Assembly: GCA_020444245.1 (NCBI GenBank) | Contig: JAHLLI010000023.1 | Coordinates: 1 to 64,000, forward strand | Length of the DNA: 64,000 nt | From: Actinomycetales bacterium | Lineage (GTDB): Bacteria > Actinomycetota > Actinomycetes > Actinomycetales > Cellulomonadaceae | Direction: 5' to 3' | Shown: one piece after another, positions 1-8,810 of the stretch | Numbering within the stretch: position 1 is the stretch's first letter | Layout of the letters: every line of letters begins with the position of its first letter | Made by a program: the position numbers and the translations under genes | The notes under the pieces: generated by a model | Seen by the model: only the letters and a program-made list of their open reading frames with translations | Databases searched by the model: none | What the model was told of the DNA's origin: nothing

Positions 1-2490
1 ACCCCGGCGGCGCCAGCCCCCGCGGCTGCCGCACAGGCGCCCGTGGCGGACGAGCCCGAGGCCCCCGCTGCGGCGGCCGACACCTCCGCGCGTCCGGGCA
101 CGCCCCGGCCGGGCGCTCCGCGTCCGGGCGCCCCGCGGCCCGGCAACAACCCGTTCGCGCCCAGCCAGGGCATGCCGCGCGAGGGCCAGCGGTCCGGTGG
201 CCCGCGTCCCGGTGGTCCGCGTCCGGGGGGTCCCCGTCCGGGCAACAACCCGTTCGCTCCGAGCCAGGGCATGCCCCGGCCGGGCGGCGGTGGTGAGCGT
301 CCCGGCGGTCCGCGCCCCGGCGCTCCGCGTCCCGGCGGTCCGCGGCCGAACCCCGGCATGATGCCCGGCAAGACCTCTGTGGGCCGGCCGGGCGCCGGCG
401 CACCCGGCGGTGGCGGCGGTCGTGGTGGTGGCGGTCGTGGTGGCGGTCCCGGCGGCGCTCCCGGTGGTGGCGGTCCCGGCGGCGCCGGCGGCGGTTTCCG
501 CGGCGGCTTCGGCGGCGGTCGTGGCGGCGGCGGCCGTGGCGCCGGTCGTGGTTCCACGCAGGGTGCCTTCGGGCGAGCCGGTGGCAAGCCGGTCCGCGGT
601 CGCAAGTCCAAGCGTGCGAAGCGCCAGGAGTTCGAGCAGATGCAGGCGCCGTCGCTGGGCGGCGTGCAGGTTCCCCGTGGGGACGGCAGCACGGTCATCC
701 GGCTGCGTCACGGCTCGTCGCTCAACGACTTCGCGGACAAGATCGACGCGAACCCCGCCGCGCTGGTGACGGTGCTGTTCCACCTCGGTGAGATGGCCAC
801 CGCGACCCAGTCGCTGGACGAGGACACGTTCGGCACGCTCGGCGTCGAGCTCGGCTACCGGATCGAGATGGTCTCCGCCGAGGAGGAGGACCGCGAGCTG
901 CTCGGGTCCTTCGACATCGACCTCGAGGCCGAGGAGGCCGCCGAGGAGGACGAGGACCTCGAGGCGCGTCCGCCGGTGGTCACCGTGATGGGTCACGTCG
1001 ACCACGGCAAGACCAAGCTCCTGGACGCGATCCGCTCTGCGGACGTCGTGGCGGGCGAGGCCGGTGGCATCACCCAGCACATCGGCGCCTACCAGGTGCA
1101 CACCGAGCACGAGGACGTCCCGCGGGCGATCACCTTCATCGACACCCCGGGCCACGAGGCGTTCACCGCCATGCGTGCCCGCGGTGCCCAGGTGACCGAC
1201 ATCGCGATCCTCGTGGTCGCGGCCGACGACGGCGTGATGCCTCAGACGATCGAGGCGCTCAACCACGCCCAGGCGGCCGGTGTGCCGATCGTGGTCGCTG
1301 TCAACAAGGTGGACAAGGAGGGTGCGAACCCGTCCAAGATCCGCCAGCAGCTGACCGAGTACAACCTGGTGGCCGAGGAGTACGGCGGCGAGACGATGTT
1401 CGTCGACATCTCCGCGCTCAAGCGGACCGGTATCGAGGAGCTGCTCGACGCCGTGCTGCTGACCGCGGACGCGGCGCTGGACCTGCGGGCGAACCCGAAC
1501 AAGGACGCGCGCGGCGTGGCCGTCGAGGCCAACCTCGACAAGGGCCGCGGCGCGGTGGCCACCGTGCTGGTGCAGTCCGGCACGCTCCGGGTCGGCGACG
1601 CGATCGTCGCGGGTACCGCCCACGGCCGCGTGCGCGCCATGTTCGACGAGCACGGGGGCACCGTCGACGAGGCGACGCCCGCACGACCGGTCCAGGTGCT
1701 GGGCCTGACGTCCGTGCCACGCGCCGGCGACACCTTCCTGGTGGCGCCGGACGACCGGACCGCACGCCAGATCGCCGAGAAGCGCGAGGCCGCGGAGCGG
1801 GCCGCGCTGCTGGCCAAGCGGCGCAAGCGGATCAGCCTGGAGGACTTCACCCAGGCCCTGCAGCAGGGCAAGGTCGAGACCCTCAACCTGGTCCTCAAGG
1901 GCGACGTGTCCGGTGCCGTCGAGGCGCTGGAGGACGCGCTGCTCAAGATCGACGTCGGCGACGAGGTCGAGCTGCGCGTCATCCACCGCGGTGTGGGTGC
2001 GATCACGCAGAACGACGTCAACCTCGCCACGGTCGACAACGCGATCATCCTGGGCTTCAACGTGAAGTACGCCGAGCGGGTCGAGGACCTCGCCGAGCGC
2101 GAGGGCGTCGACGTGCGGTTCTACTCGGTGATCTACCAGGCCATCGAGGACGTCGAGGCGGCGCTCAAGGGCATGCTCAAGCCGGAGTACGAGGAGGTGC
2201 AGCTCGGCACCGCCGAGGTGCGCGAGATCTTCCGCTCCTCGAAGTTCGGCAACATCGCGGGATCGCTGGTGCGGTCCGGGCTCATCCGACGCAACGCCAA
2301 GGCGCGCGTGCGCCGCAGCGGCGCGGTGCTGGCCGAGGACCTCACGATCGAGTCGCTCAAGCGGTTCAAGGACGACGCCACCGAGGTCCGCGAGGGCTAC
2401 GAGTGCGGTATCGGGCTCGGGTCCTACAACGACCTGCAGATCGATGACGTCATCGAGACCTACGAGATGCGGGAGAAGCCGCGCTCGTAG
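1..2490 (+). CDS. infB: Translation initiation factor IF-2 (5' end beyond window)
   Basis: IF-2 is the GTPase that brings initiator tRNA to the 30S subunit and promotes subunit joining. The frame is open from the first base of the window, so the true start lies upstream; the GTG at 43 is only the first in-frame start visible. The visible N-terminus is a low-complexity Pro/Gly/Arg-rich linker (to about nt 600), typical of actinobacterial IF-2, with two copies of [14 protein letters not shown] conserved IF2_N stretch follows (about nt 690-880), then the G domain with the P-loop GHVDHGKT near nt 991, DTPGHE near 1141 and NKVDK near 1306. Domains II, III and the C-terminal tRNA-binding domain reach the stop. 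It heads the rbfA-truB-ribF-rpsO-pnp neighbourhood. Identification is certain; only the N-terminus is missing. Confidence 0.98.
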   Translation, partial: TPAAPAPAAAAQAPVADEPEAPAAAADTSARPGTPRPGAPRPGAPRPGNNPFAPSQGMPREGQRSGGPRPGGPRPGGPRPGNNPFAPSQGMPRPGGGGERPGGPRPGAPRPGGPRPNPGMMPGKTSVGRPGAGAPGGGGGRGGGGRGGGPGGAPGGGGPGGAGGGFRGGFGGGRGGGGRGAGRGSTQGAFGRAGGKPVRGRKSKRAKRQEFEQMQAPSLGGVQVPRGDGSTVIRLRHGSSLNDFADKIDANPAALVTVLFHLGEMATATQSLDEDTFGTLGVELGYRIEMVSAEEEDRELLGSFDIDLEAEEAAEEDEDLEARPPVVTVMGHVDHGKTKLLDAIRSADVVAGEAGGITQHIGAYQVHTEHEDVPRAITFIDTPGHEAFTAMRARGAQVTDIAILVVAADDGVMPQTIEALNHAQAAGVPIVVAVNKVDKEGANPSKIRQQLTEYNLVAEEYGGETMFVDISALKRTGIEELLDAVLLTADAALDLRANPNKDARGVAVEANLDKGRGAVATVLVQSGTLRVGDAIVAGTAHGRVRAMFDEHGGTVDEATPARPVQVLGLTSVPRAGDTFLVAPDDRTARQIAEKREAAERAALLAKRRKRISLEDFTQALQQGKVETLNLVLKGDVSGAVEALEDALLKIDVGDEVELRVIHRGVGAITQNDVNLATVDNAIILGFNVKYAERVEDLAEREGVDVRFYSVIYQAIEDVEAALKGMLKPEYEEVQLGTAEVREIFRSSKFGNIAGSLVRSGLIRRNAKARVRRSGAVLAEDLTIESLKRFKDDATEVREGYECGIGLGSYNDLQIDDVIETYEMREKPRS
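142..279 (+). repeat. Two 39-nt direct repeats in infB linker
   Basis: Copies at 142-180 and 241-279 encode the same 13 residues, [13 protein letters not shown], and are separated by RPGG-type tripeptide repeats. The nucleotide copies are almost identical, which suggests recent duplication inside the disordered IF-2 linker. Confidence 0.8.
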
Positions 2491-2501
2491 GGCGTCGTGC
2501 G

Positions 2502-2603
2502 GGGTGGGTCGCGTCCTCGGGGCAGGGGTGCGCGACCCACCCGGCGGCCGCTGGTCGCGGCCGCCCTGCCAGGCCCACCAGGCTCGCGCACCCCTACCCC
2601 GAG
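2502..2603 (+). promoter_or_regulatory. Competing stem-loops in infB-rbfA spacer
   Basis: Three inverted repeats are visible. Stem A pairs 2502-2513 with 2531-2542 (12/12). Stem C pairs 2543-2551 with 2557-2565 (9/9, 5-nt loop). Stem B pairs 2516-2535 with 2584-2603 (19/20, one C-A mismatch). A and B share bases 2531-2535, so they cannot both form; C can sit next to A or inside B. This resembles an attenuator or processing site ahead of rbfA. The pairing is read directly from the sequence; the function is inferred. No U-tract follows. Confidence 0.6.
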
Positions 2604-2665
2604 AACGCTCGCGCAGCACGTCACCTGGCACTCGCTGCGGGGCCGAAGGACAAACCGGAGGAACC

Positions 2666-3103
2666 ATGGTCGATCATCCGCGGGCGCGGAAGCTTGCCGA
2701 TCGGATCCAGGAGATCGTCGCGGAGATGCTGGACACCAAGGTGAAGGACCCCAGGTTGGGGTTCGTGACGGTGACCGACGTGCGTGTCACGGGGGACCTG
2801 CAGCACGCGAGCGTCTTCTACACGGTGCTCGGGGACGAGAGGGCACGGACGGAGAGCGCTGCCGCGCTGGCCAGCGCCACGGGGCTGATCCGCTCCGAGG
2901 TGGGGCGGCAGACCGGGGTGCGGCTCACGCCGACGCTGGAGTTCATCCCCGACGCGGTGCCGGAGACCGCCGAGCACCTCGAGGCGGCTCTGCGTGTCGC
3001 CGCTCAGCGTGACGCCGAGGTCGCGGCGCTGGCCGCCGGGGCGCAGTTCGCCGGCGAGGCGGACCCGTACAAGCACGCGGACGAGGACGACGAGGCCGAG
3101 TAG
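2666..3103 (+). CDS. rbfA: 30S ribosome-binding factor A
   Basis: RbfA is a KH-fold assembly factor that binds 16S rRNA and helps mature the 30S subunit. The 145-residue protein starts [18 protein letters not shown] and carries the family pattern [22 protein letters not shown]. The ATG at 2666 was chosen because GGAGG lies about 5 nt upstream and homology begins there, although the frame is open from further upstream. The acidic tail (DEDDEAE) is common in actinobacterial copies. It follows infB after a 175-nt spacer with strong secondary structure, which may uncouple its expression from infB. Confidence 0.95.
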   Translation: MVDHPRARKLADRIQEIVAEMLDTKVKDPRLGFVTVTDVRVTGDLQHASVFYTVLGDERARTESAAALASATGLIRSEVGRQTGVRLTPTLEFIPDAVPETAEHLEAALRVAAQRDAEVAALAAGAQFAGEADPYKHADEDDEAE

Positions 3104-3111
3104 GGCTCTCG

Positions 3112-3130
3112 CGCCGCCCGTCGGGCGGCG
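3112..3130. terminator. Hairpin between convergent rbfA and DUF554 gene
   Basis: An 8-bp perfect GC stem (3112-3119 with 3123-3130) with a 3-nt loop lies just after the rbfA stop, in the gap between two convergent genes. There is no T-tract, as is usual for terminators in high-GC actinobacteria. It could serve both directions. Confidence 0.5.
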
Positions 3131-3154
3131 TGTCGGGGCCGTCCGGCCGGGCCG

Positions 3155-3892
3155 TCAGCGGATGGCCGCGACCAGGGACACCAGGAGCGGGGCGACCACC
3201 AGCGCGGGCAGCAGGTCGCCGACCGGGACCTGCTTGATCCCGGCCAGCCGGATGCCGAGCCCGAGCAGGATCACCCCGCCGGCTGCCCCGAGGGCGTCCA
3301 CCTGCCCGGCGGACAGGAAGCTGCCCAGCGCGAAGCCCAGCAGGGTGATCAGCCCCTGGTAGACGGCCAGCGGGATCGCCGCCGCCATCACCCCGATCCC
3401 GAACACGGATGCGAACGCGATCGCTGCGAATCCGTCCATCACCGCCTTGACCAGCAGCTGCTCGGCGCCCTGGCCGAGCCCGTCGGACAGCGAGCCGAGG
3501 ATCGACAGCGGTCCGACGCAGAACACGAGCGTGGACGTGACCGCGCCCTCGACGAAGCGGCTGCCCTCCGTGCGTGCGGCGAACCTGTCGTGGAGCAGCT
3601 TCGCGCCCCGGTCGAGGCGGTGCTCGATCTGCCAGAGCGAACCCAGGACGCCACCGATCAGCAGCGCTCCGAGCACCACCAGCAGGCGGGCGTCCGCACC
3701 GACCTGCGCCGCGAGGGCGTCGGAGATGCCGGACGCGATCGCGCGGCCGCCGATCACCACGGTGAACAGACCCAGGACCGTCGTGACCAGGTCGCGCGTC
3801 CGTTCGGGCAGCCGGTGGCCGGCCAGGACGCCGATCCCGCTGCCGACGACGACCGCGACGACGTTGACCGCGGTGCCGAGCCCGACGAACAC
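3155..3892 (-). CDS. DUF554 family membrane protein
   Basis: This is a 245-residue hydrophobic protein opening MFVGLGTAVNVVAVVVGSGIGVLAG, with about six or seven membrane segments and many Gly residues in the helices. The pattern and length match the DUF554 (YdfK-like) inner-membrane family, whose function is unknown. The start is a GTG with no clear ribosome-binding site, so the exact N-terminus is uncertain. It is inserted on the opposite strand between rbfA and truB, which are often direct neighbours, so it interrupts the otherwise conserved cluster. It is divergent from truB. Confidence 0.8.
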   Translation of the reverse strand: MFVGLGTAVNVVAVVVGSGIGVLAGHRLPERTRDLVTTVLGLFTVVIGGRAIASGISDALAAQVGADARLLVVLGALLIGGVLGSLWQIEHRLDRGAKLLHDRFAARTEGSRFVEGAVTSTLVFCVGPLSILGSLSDGLGQGAEQLLVKAVMDGFAAIAFASVFGIGVMAAAIPLAVYQGLITLLGFALGSFLSAGQVDALGAAGGVILLGLGIRLAGIKQVPVGDLLPALVVAPLLVSLVAAIR

Positions 3893-3965
3893 GGCGCTCA
3901 GTGAACCACGCGGCGGGCGGGCGACGTGCCCATGATCACCCTCCGGGCCAGCGGCGTGCGCCCAC

Positions 3966-3971
3966 TAGCCT
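3966..3971 (+). promoter_or_regulatory. Leaderless -10 (TAGCCT) of truB
   Basis: TAGCCT ends 6 nt before the GTG start of truB and there is no Shine-Dalgarno. This spacing would place transcription start at or next to the start codon. Confidence 0.5.
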
Positions 3972-3977
3972 GATCAG

Positions 3978-4958
3978 GTGGCGGCGCGCGAGACGGGACC
4001 TGACGGCGTCCTCGTGGTGGACAAGCCGGCCGGGTGGACCTCGCACGACGTCGTCGCGCGTGCCAGACGGCTCCTGGGCACCAAGAAGGTCGGTCATGCC
4101 GGCACCCTCGACCCGATGGCGACGGGCGTCCTGGTGCTCGGGGTCGGTCGGGCCACCAAGCTGCTGACCTGGGTGGTCGGCGCGGACAAGGAGTACGTCG
4201 CGACCATCCGGCTCGGCCAGGACACCGTGACCGACGATGCGGAGGGGGAGGTCGCGGCGTCGCCAGGGGCCACCGTGGACGGGCTCGACCGGGCCGCGCT
4301 GGCGGCCGCGGTCGCGGCGCTGACCGGTGCGATCGAGCAGGTCCCCAGCACCGTGAGCGCGATCAAGGTGGACGGTCGCCGCGCCTACGCGCGGGCCCGG
4401 GCCGGCGAGGACGTGGTGCTCGCCGCCAGGCCGGTCACGGTGCGCGTGTTCGAGGTGGGCGAGCCGCGCCCGGCCGTCGCGGCGGACGGGACGGCCGTCG
4501 TCGACCTCGACGCCAGGGTGGTCTGCTCGTCGGGCACCTACGTGCGCGCGCTGGCGCGGGACCTCGGCGCGGCGCTCGGGTGCGGGGGGCACCTCACGGC
4601 ACTGCGGCGGACGCGGGTGGGGGGCTACCAGCTCGACGCCGCGGTGGCGCTGCCCACGGGTGGTGCGGGGGACGGGGACCGGCGGGCCGATCCGCCGGCG
4701 GGCGCGGACACGTCCTCGCTGGCCGGCGCGCTCATCCCGCTGGCCGAGGCGGCGCGGGCAGCGTTCCCGGTGCGCGAGCTGTCGGCCGACGAGGCCCGCG
4801 AGCTGTCCTTCGGGCGGTCGATCACGCCGCACGAGGGCACTCCGGGCGGCACGCGAGAGGCGCCCGTGGCCGGTGTGTCGCCCGAGGGCGTGCTCGTCGC
4901 GCTGCTCGCCCAGGAGGGGCGGCGGGTCCGCCCGGTGCTGGTGCTCGCGCCCGCCTGA
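3978..4958 (+). CDS. truB: tRNA pseudouridine(55) synthase
   Basis: TruB isomerises U55 in the T-loop of tRNAs to pseudouridine. The 326-residue protein has the N-terminal family block DGVLVVDKPAGWTSHDVV and the catalytic motif GHAGTLDPMATGVL, with the nucleophilic Asp at residue 45. The RYSSGTYVRAL-type block appears as ARVVCSSGTYVRALARDLG. The C-terminal part is a degenerate PUA-like extension interrupted by a Gly/Asp-rich insert (about residues 225-245). The GTG start at 3978 has no Shine-Dalgarno but is preceded by a -10-like TAGCCT at leaderless spacing. ribF follows 108 nt downstream. Confidence 0.96.
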   Translation: MAARETGPDGVLVVDKPAGWTSHDVVARARRLLGTKKVGHAGTLDPMATGVLVLGVGRATKLLTWVVGADKEYVATIRLGQDTVTDDAEGEVAASPGATVDGLDRAALAAAVAALTGAIEQVPSTVSAIKVDGRRAYARARAGEDVVLAARPVTVRVFEVGEPRPAVAADGTAVVDLDARVVCSSGTYVRALARDLGAALGCGGHLTALRRTRVGGYQLDAAVALPTGGAGDGDRRADPPAGADTSSLAGALIPLAEAARAAFPVRELSADEARELSFGRSITPHEGTPGGTREAPVAGVSPEGVLVALLAQEGRRVRPVLVLAPA

Positions 4959-5066
4959 GGGTGGGTCGGCCGTGTTCGGGTGCGTGGTCCCGCGCGTCAC
5001 GTGGCAGGCTTGTCCCGCGCTGGGCCCCGGTCCCGGCGCGACCCGACCCGCCGAGGAGGAGCACGC

Positions 5067-6059
5067 GTGGAGCGCTGGTACGGCCTGGAGCAGGTCCCCG
5101 CGCTGACGCGCTCCGTCGTCACGATCGGCAACTTCGACGGCGTGCACCGCGGCCACCGCAGCGTGCTCGGCGCGATGGTCGCCGACGCGCGCCGCCTGGA
5201 CAGCACCTCGGTCGCGGTGACGTTCGACCCGCACCCGGCCGTGCTCCACCGGCCGGAGAGCGCACCCCCGCTGATCACCGGGCTGGCCGACCGGCTCGAG
5301 CTGCTGGCCGAGACCGGCCTGGACGCCGCCCTCGTGGTGCACTACACGCGCGAGTTCGCCGCCCAGGAGCCCGAGGAGTTCGTCCGGCGCTACCTCGTGG
5401 ACGCCCTGCACGCCACGGTGGTGGTGATCGGCCGGGACGTGCGGTTCGGCCGCGGCAACTCCGGCGACCTGCGCACCATGGTCGAGCTCGGCGAGAGGTA
5501 CGGCTTCGAGGTCCAGGTGATCAGCGACGTCCACGGTGGGCCGGACCCGGTCCGGCGCTGGTCGTCCACGTGGGTGCGTGAGCTGCTGTCGGTGGGCGAC
5601 GTCGGCGGCGCGGCGGAGATCCTGGGCCGTCCGCACCGGGTCCGTGGCGTGGTGGTGCGCGGCGACGCCCGCGGCCGTGAGCTGGGCTTCCCGACCGCGA
5701 ACCTCGGCCCGGCGGCGCAGGGCATGCTCCCGGCCGACGGCGTGTACGCCGGCTGGATGCGCCGGGTCGGCCACCCGGCCGACGCCCCGGACGGCTACCT
5801 GCCGGTGGCGATCTCGATCGGCACCAACCCCACGTTCGACGGGCACGAGCGTCGCGTCGAGGCGCACGTGCCCGACCGGTCGGACCTGGAGCTGTACGGC
5901 GAGGAGGTGGTGGTCGAGTTCGTCGAGATGCTGCGCCCCACCTGGAAGTTCGACTCGGTCGACGCGCTCATCGCCCAGATGCGGACCGACGTCGAGGAGA
6001 CCAACGCGCGCCTGGCGGGCGGCCCGCTCCGATTGGGGCGCGCGGAGACCGGCTGGTAA
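5067..6059 (+). CDS. ribF: Bifunctional riboflavin kinase / FMN adenylyltransferase
   Basis: RibF converts riboflavin to FMN and then FAD. The 330-residue protein has an N-terminal adenylyltransferase domain with TIGNFDGVHRGHR (residues about 19-31) and a C-terminal flavokinase domain with RGRELGFPTANL and the AISIGTNPTFDG block. The frame is open further upstream, but the GTG at 5067 is the likely start: GAGGAGGA lies 6 nt before it and homology begins there. Its position between truB and rpsO is conserved in actinobacteria. Confidence 0.96.
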   Translation: MERWYGLEQVPALTRSVVTIGNFDGVHRGHRSVLGAMVADARRLDSTSVAVTFDPHPAVLHRPESAPPLITGLADRLELLAETGLDAALVVHYTREFAAQEPEEFVRRYLVDALHATVVVIGRDVRFGRGNSGDLRTMVELGERYGFEVQVISDVHGGPDPVRRWSSTWVRELLSVGDVGGAAEILGRPHRVRGVVVRGDARGRELGFPTANLGPAAQGMLPADGVYAGWMRRVGHPADAPDGYLPVAISIGTNPTFDGHERRVEAHVPDRSDLELYGEEVVVEFVEMLRPTWKFDSVDALIAQMRTDVEETNARLAGGPLRLGRAETGW

Positions 6060-6062
6060 CAT
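6033..6062 (+). promoter_or_regulatory. Candidate rpsO promoter
   Basis: TTGGGG at 6033-6038 and TAACAT at 6057-6062 are separated by 18 nt. They overlap the 3' end of ribF and would give rpsO a leader of about 80 nt. Confidence 0.4.
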
Positions 6063-6149
6063 CGCACCGCCGTGATCTCGGCCGCGGATCCAGAGCGCCC
6101 GGGTGGATATGCCCCGGAGCACCGCGCAGCGATACACCAAGGAGAGCCA

Positions 6150-6419
6150 GTGCCCCTCGACGCCGCCACCAAGCAGCGCATCATGTCCGAGTACGCGACG
6201 TCCCCGAACGACACGGGCTCGCCCGAGGTTCAGATCGCGATGCTGACGCAGCGCATCAAGGACCTCACCGAGCACCTCAAGGAGCACAAGCACGACCACC
6301 ACTCGCGTCGTGGGCTCCTCCTGCTCGTCGGCCAGCGCCGCCGCCTGCTCGGCTACCTGCAGAAGGTCGACATCGACCGTTACCGCAGCCTGATCGAGCG
6401 TCTCGGCCTTCGCCGCTGA
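6150..6419 (+). CDS. rpsO: 30S ribosomal protein S15
   Basis: S15 binds the central domain of 16S rRNA and nucleates 30S platform assembly. The 89-residue product has the exact family length and signatures ([40 protein letters not shown]). The GTG start at 6150 is set by AAGGAGAG 3-10 nt upstream; open frame before it is not homologous. The rpsO-pnp pairing is conserved across bacteria, and S15 and PNPase transcripts are commonly processed from the spacer between them. Confidence 0.98.
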   Translation: MPLDAATKQRIMSEYATSPNDTGSPEVQIAMLTQRIKDLTEHLKEHKHDHHSRRGLLLLVGQRRRLLGYLQKVDIDRYRSLIERLGLRR

Positions 6420-6425
6420 CCCCAC

Positions 6426-6449
6426 TGCCCGGGCCATCTGGCCCGGGCA
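6426..6449 (+). terminator. Strong hairpin between rpsO and pnp
   Basis: A perfect 10-bp stem (6426-6435 with 6440-6449) closes a 4-nt ATCT loop, starting 7 nt after the rpsO stop. It is either a partial terminator or a processing/stability element of the rpsO-pnp transcript. No U-tract follows. Confidence 0.6.
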
Positions 6450-6499
6450 CGCTCATGTTCACCACCCCCCGGGCCGGCAGCCGGTCCTCGGTAGTGGCT

Positions 6500-6518
6500 C
6501 GCGGACCCGATGTCCGCG
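6500..6518 (+). promoter_or_regulatory. Second hairpin in pnp leader
   Basis: A 7-bp perfect stem (6500-6506 with 6512-6518) with a 5-nt loop lies about 54 nt before the pnp start. In enterobacteria the pnp leader is a double-stranded RNase III substrate that PNPase uses for autoregulation; the same role here is inference. Confidence 0.4.
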
Positions 6519-6571
6519 GACCTCGATCGAAGACCGTCTGGCAGGGCGGGGCTTCGTAGAGAGGGGCTCCC

Positions 6572-8809
6572 GTGGAGGGACCCGAGATCCAGTTCGCCGA
6601 GGCGACCATCGACAACGGTCGGTTCGGCACCCGCACCATCCGGTTCGAGACCGGGCGCATCGCCAAGCAGGCGGCCGGTTCGGCCGTGGCCTACCTGGAC
6701 GGTGAGTCGATGCTCCTGTCGGCCACCACGGCCGGCAAGCACCCCAAGGACCAGTTCGACTTCTTCCCGCTGACCATCGACGTCGAGGAGCGGATGTACG
6801 CCGCGGGCCGCATCCCCGGCTCGTTCTTCCGTCGCGAGGGCCGGCCGTCCACCGAGGCGATCCTGGCCTGCCGGCTGACCGACCGTCCGCTGCGCCCGCT
6901 GTTCGTCAAGGGCCTGCGCAACGAGGTCCAGGTCGTCATCACGGTGATGGCCCTGCACCCGGACGACGCGTACGACGTGGTCGCCATCAACGCCGCGTCG
7001 ATGTCCACCCAGCTGTCCGGCCTGCCGTTCTCCGGCCCGGTCGGCGCCGTGCGGATCGCGCTGATCGACGGCCAGTGGGTCGCCTTCCCGCGCTACTCCG
7101 AGCGTGAGCGCGCGACGTTCGACATGGTGGTCGCGGGTCGCATCGTGGCGGACGACGTCGCGATCGCGATGATCGAGGCCGAGGCCCCCGAGGGCGCCTG
7201 GAACCTGATCAAGAACGAGGGCGCCGTCGCGCCGTCGGAGGAGAAGGTCGCCGAAGGCCTCGAGGCCGCCAAGCCGTTCATCAAGGCGCTGTGCGACGCG
7301 CAGATCGAGCTGGCCGGCAAGGCCGCCAAGGAGACCCGCGAGTTCCCGACCTTCCCGGACTACCAGGCCGACGTCCTCGAGGCTGTCGAGGCCGCCGCCG
7401 AGGGTCCCCTGGGCGAGGCGCTGTCGATCGCGGACAAGCAGGACCGCGAGAACCGGATCGACGAGCTCAAGGCCGAGGTCCAGGCCCAGCTCGCCGAGCA
7501 GTTCGAGGGGCGCGAGAAGGAGATCTCCGCCGCCTACCGCGCCGTCCAGAAGAAGGTCATCCGTCGGCGCATCCTGACCGACGGCTTCCGGATCGACGGC
7601 CGTGGGCTGCGCGACATCCGCACCCTGTCCGCCGAGGTCGAGGTGCTCCCGCGGGTGCACGGCTCGGCGCTGTTCGAGCGCGGCGAGACCCAGATCCTGG
7701 GTGTCACCACGCTGAACATGCTGCGCATGGAGCAGCAGCTCGACACGCTGTCGCCGGAGACGCGCAAGCGCTACATGCACAACTACAACTTCCCGCCCTA
7801 CTCGACCGGTGAGACCGGCCGGGTCGGCTCGCCCAAGCGCCGCGAGATCGGTCACGGCGCGCTGGCCGAGCGGGCGCTGGTGCCGGTGCTGCCGAGCCGC
7901 GAGGAGTTCCCCTACGCGATCCGGCAGGTCTCCGAGGCGCTGGGCTCCAACGGGTCCACCTCGATGGGCTCGGTCTGCGCCTCCACGCTGTCGCTGCTCA
8001 ACGCCGGCGTGCCGCTGCGCGCGCCGGTCGCGGGCATCGCGATGGGCCTGGTCTCCGACGTGGTCGACGGCCAGCCGCGGTACGCCGCCCTGACCGACAT
8101 CCTCGGTGCGGAGGACGCCTTCGGCGACATGGACTTCAAGGTCGCCGGGACCCGTGAGTTCGTCACCGCGATCCAGCTGGACACCAAGCTCGACGGGATC
8201 CCCGCCGACGTCCTGGCCGGTGCGCTGACCCAGGCCCGCGAGGCTCGCCTGCACATCCTGGATGTCATGCGCGAGGCGATCGACGCCCCGGACGAGATGG
8301 CCCCGACCGCTCCGCGGGTCATCACGGTCCAGGTCCCGGTGGACAAGATCGGCGAGGTCATCGGCCCGAAGGGCAAGATGATCAACGAGATCCAGGACAA
8401 GACCGGCGCCGACATCACGATCGAGGACGACGGCACGGTCTACATCGGCGCGACCGACGGTCCGTCGGCCGAGGCCGCGCGGACGATGGTCAACGCGATC
8501 GCCAACCCGCACATGCCCGAGGTCGGCGAGCGCTTCGTCGGCACCGTGGTGAAGACCACGTCGTTCGGCGCGTTCATCTCGCTCACCCCCGGCAAGGACG
8601 GTCTGCTGCACATCTCGCAGATCCGCAAGCTCGTCGGTGGCAAGCGCGTGGAGAACGTCGAGGACGTGCTCGCCGTGGGCCAGAAGGTCCAGGTCGAGAT
8701 CGGCGAGATCGACCCGCGCGGCAAGCTGTCGCTGCACGCGGTCGTCGACGAGGACAAGGGTGACGGTGAGGCCGCACCGGCCGCCGAGACCGAGGACGCC
8801 CAGGCCTGA
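6572..8809 (+). CDS. pnp: Polyribonucleotide nucleotidyltransferase (PNPase)
   Basis: PNPase is the phosphorolytic 3'-5' exoribonuclease of mRNA decay. In actinobacteria it is also the main source of RNA 3' tails (GPSI-type). The 745-residue protein has two RNase PH domains (residues about 15-150 and 340-560), an intervening helical domain, a KH domain with [25 protein letters not shown], and a C-terminal S1 domain ([34 protein letters not shown]). The GTG start follows AGAGAGGGG. The stop is 1 nt before the next start, so pnp and the M16 peptidase gene are probably co-transcribed. Confidence 0.98.
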   Translation: MEGPEIQFAEATIDNGRFGTRTIRFETGRIAKQAAGSAVAYLDGESMLLSATTAGKHPKDQFDFFPLTIDVEERMYAAGRIPGSFFRREGRPSTEAILACRLTDRPLRPLFVKGLRNEVQVVITVMALHPDDAYDVVAINAASMSTQLSGLPFSGPVGAVRIALIDGQWVAFPRYSERERATFDMVVAGRIVADDVAIAMIEAEAPEGAWNLIKNEGAVAPSEEKVAEGLEAAKPFIKALCDAQIELAGKAAKETREFPTFPDYQADVLEAVEAAAEGPLGEALSIADKQDRENRIDELKAEVQAQLAEQFEGREKEISAAYRAVQKKVIRRRILTDGFRIDGRGLRDIRTLSAEVEVLPRVHGSALFERGETQILGVTTLNMLRMEQQLDTLSPETRKRYMHNYNFPPYSTGETGRVGSPKRREIGHGALAERALVPVLPSREEFPYAIRQVSEALGSNGSTSMGSVCASTLSLLNAGVPLRAPVAGIAMGLVSDVVDGQPRYAALTDILGAEDAFGDMDFKVAGTREFVTAIQLDTKLDGIPADVLAGALTQAREARLHILDVMREAIDAPDEMAPTAPRVITVQVPVDKIGEVIGPKGKMINEIQDKTGADITIEDDGTVYIGATDGPSAEAARTMVNAIANPHMPEVGERFVGTVVKTTSFGAFISLTPGKDGLLHISQIRKLVGGKRVENVEDVLAVGQKVQVEIGEIDPRGKLSLHAVVDEDKGDGEAAPAAETEDAQA

Positions 8810-8810
8810 G

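Noticed and set aside
142-560. CRISPR-like or mobile repeat in the Pro/Gly-rich start of infB
   Set aside because: The repeats are in frame, encode the known IF-2 linker and lack the uniform repeat-spacer layout of an array.
3936-6437. 833-codon open frame on the minus strand opposite truB, ribF and rpsO
   Set aside because: It is rich in His, Arg and Ala, runs antisense to three certain genes and has no recognisable domain; long antisense frames are expected at this GC content.
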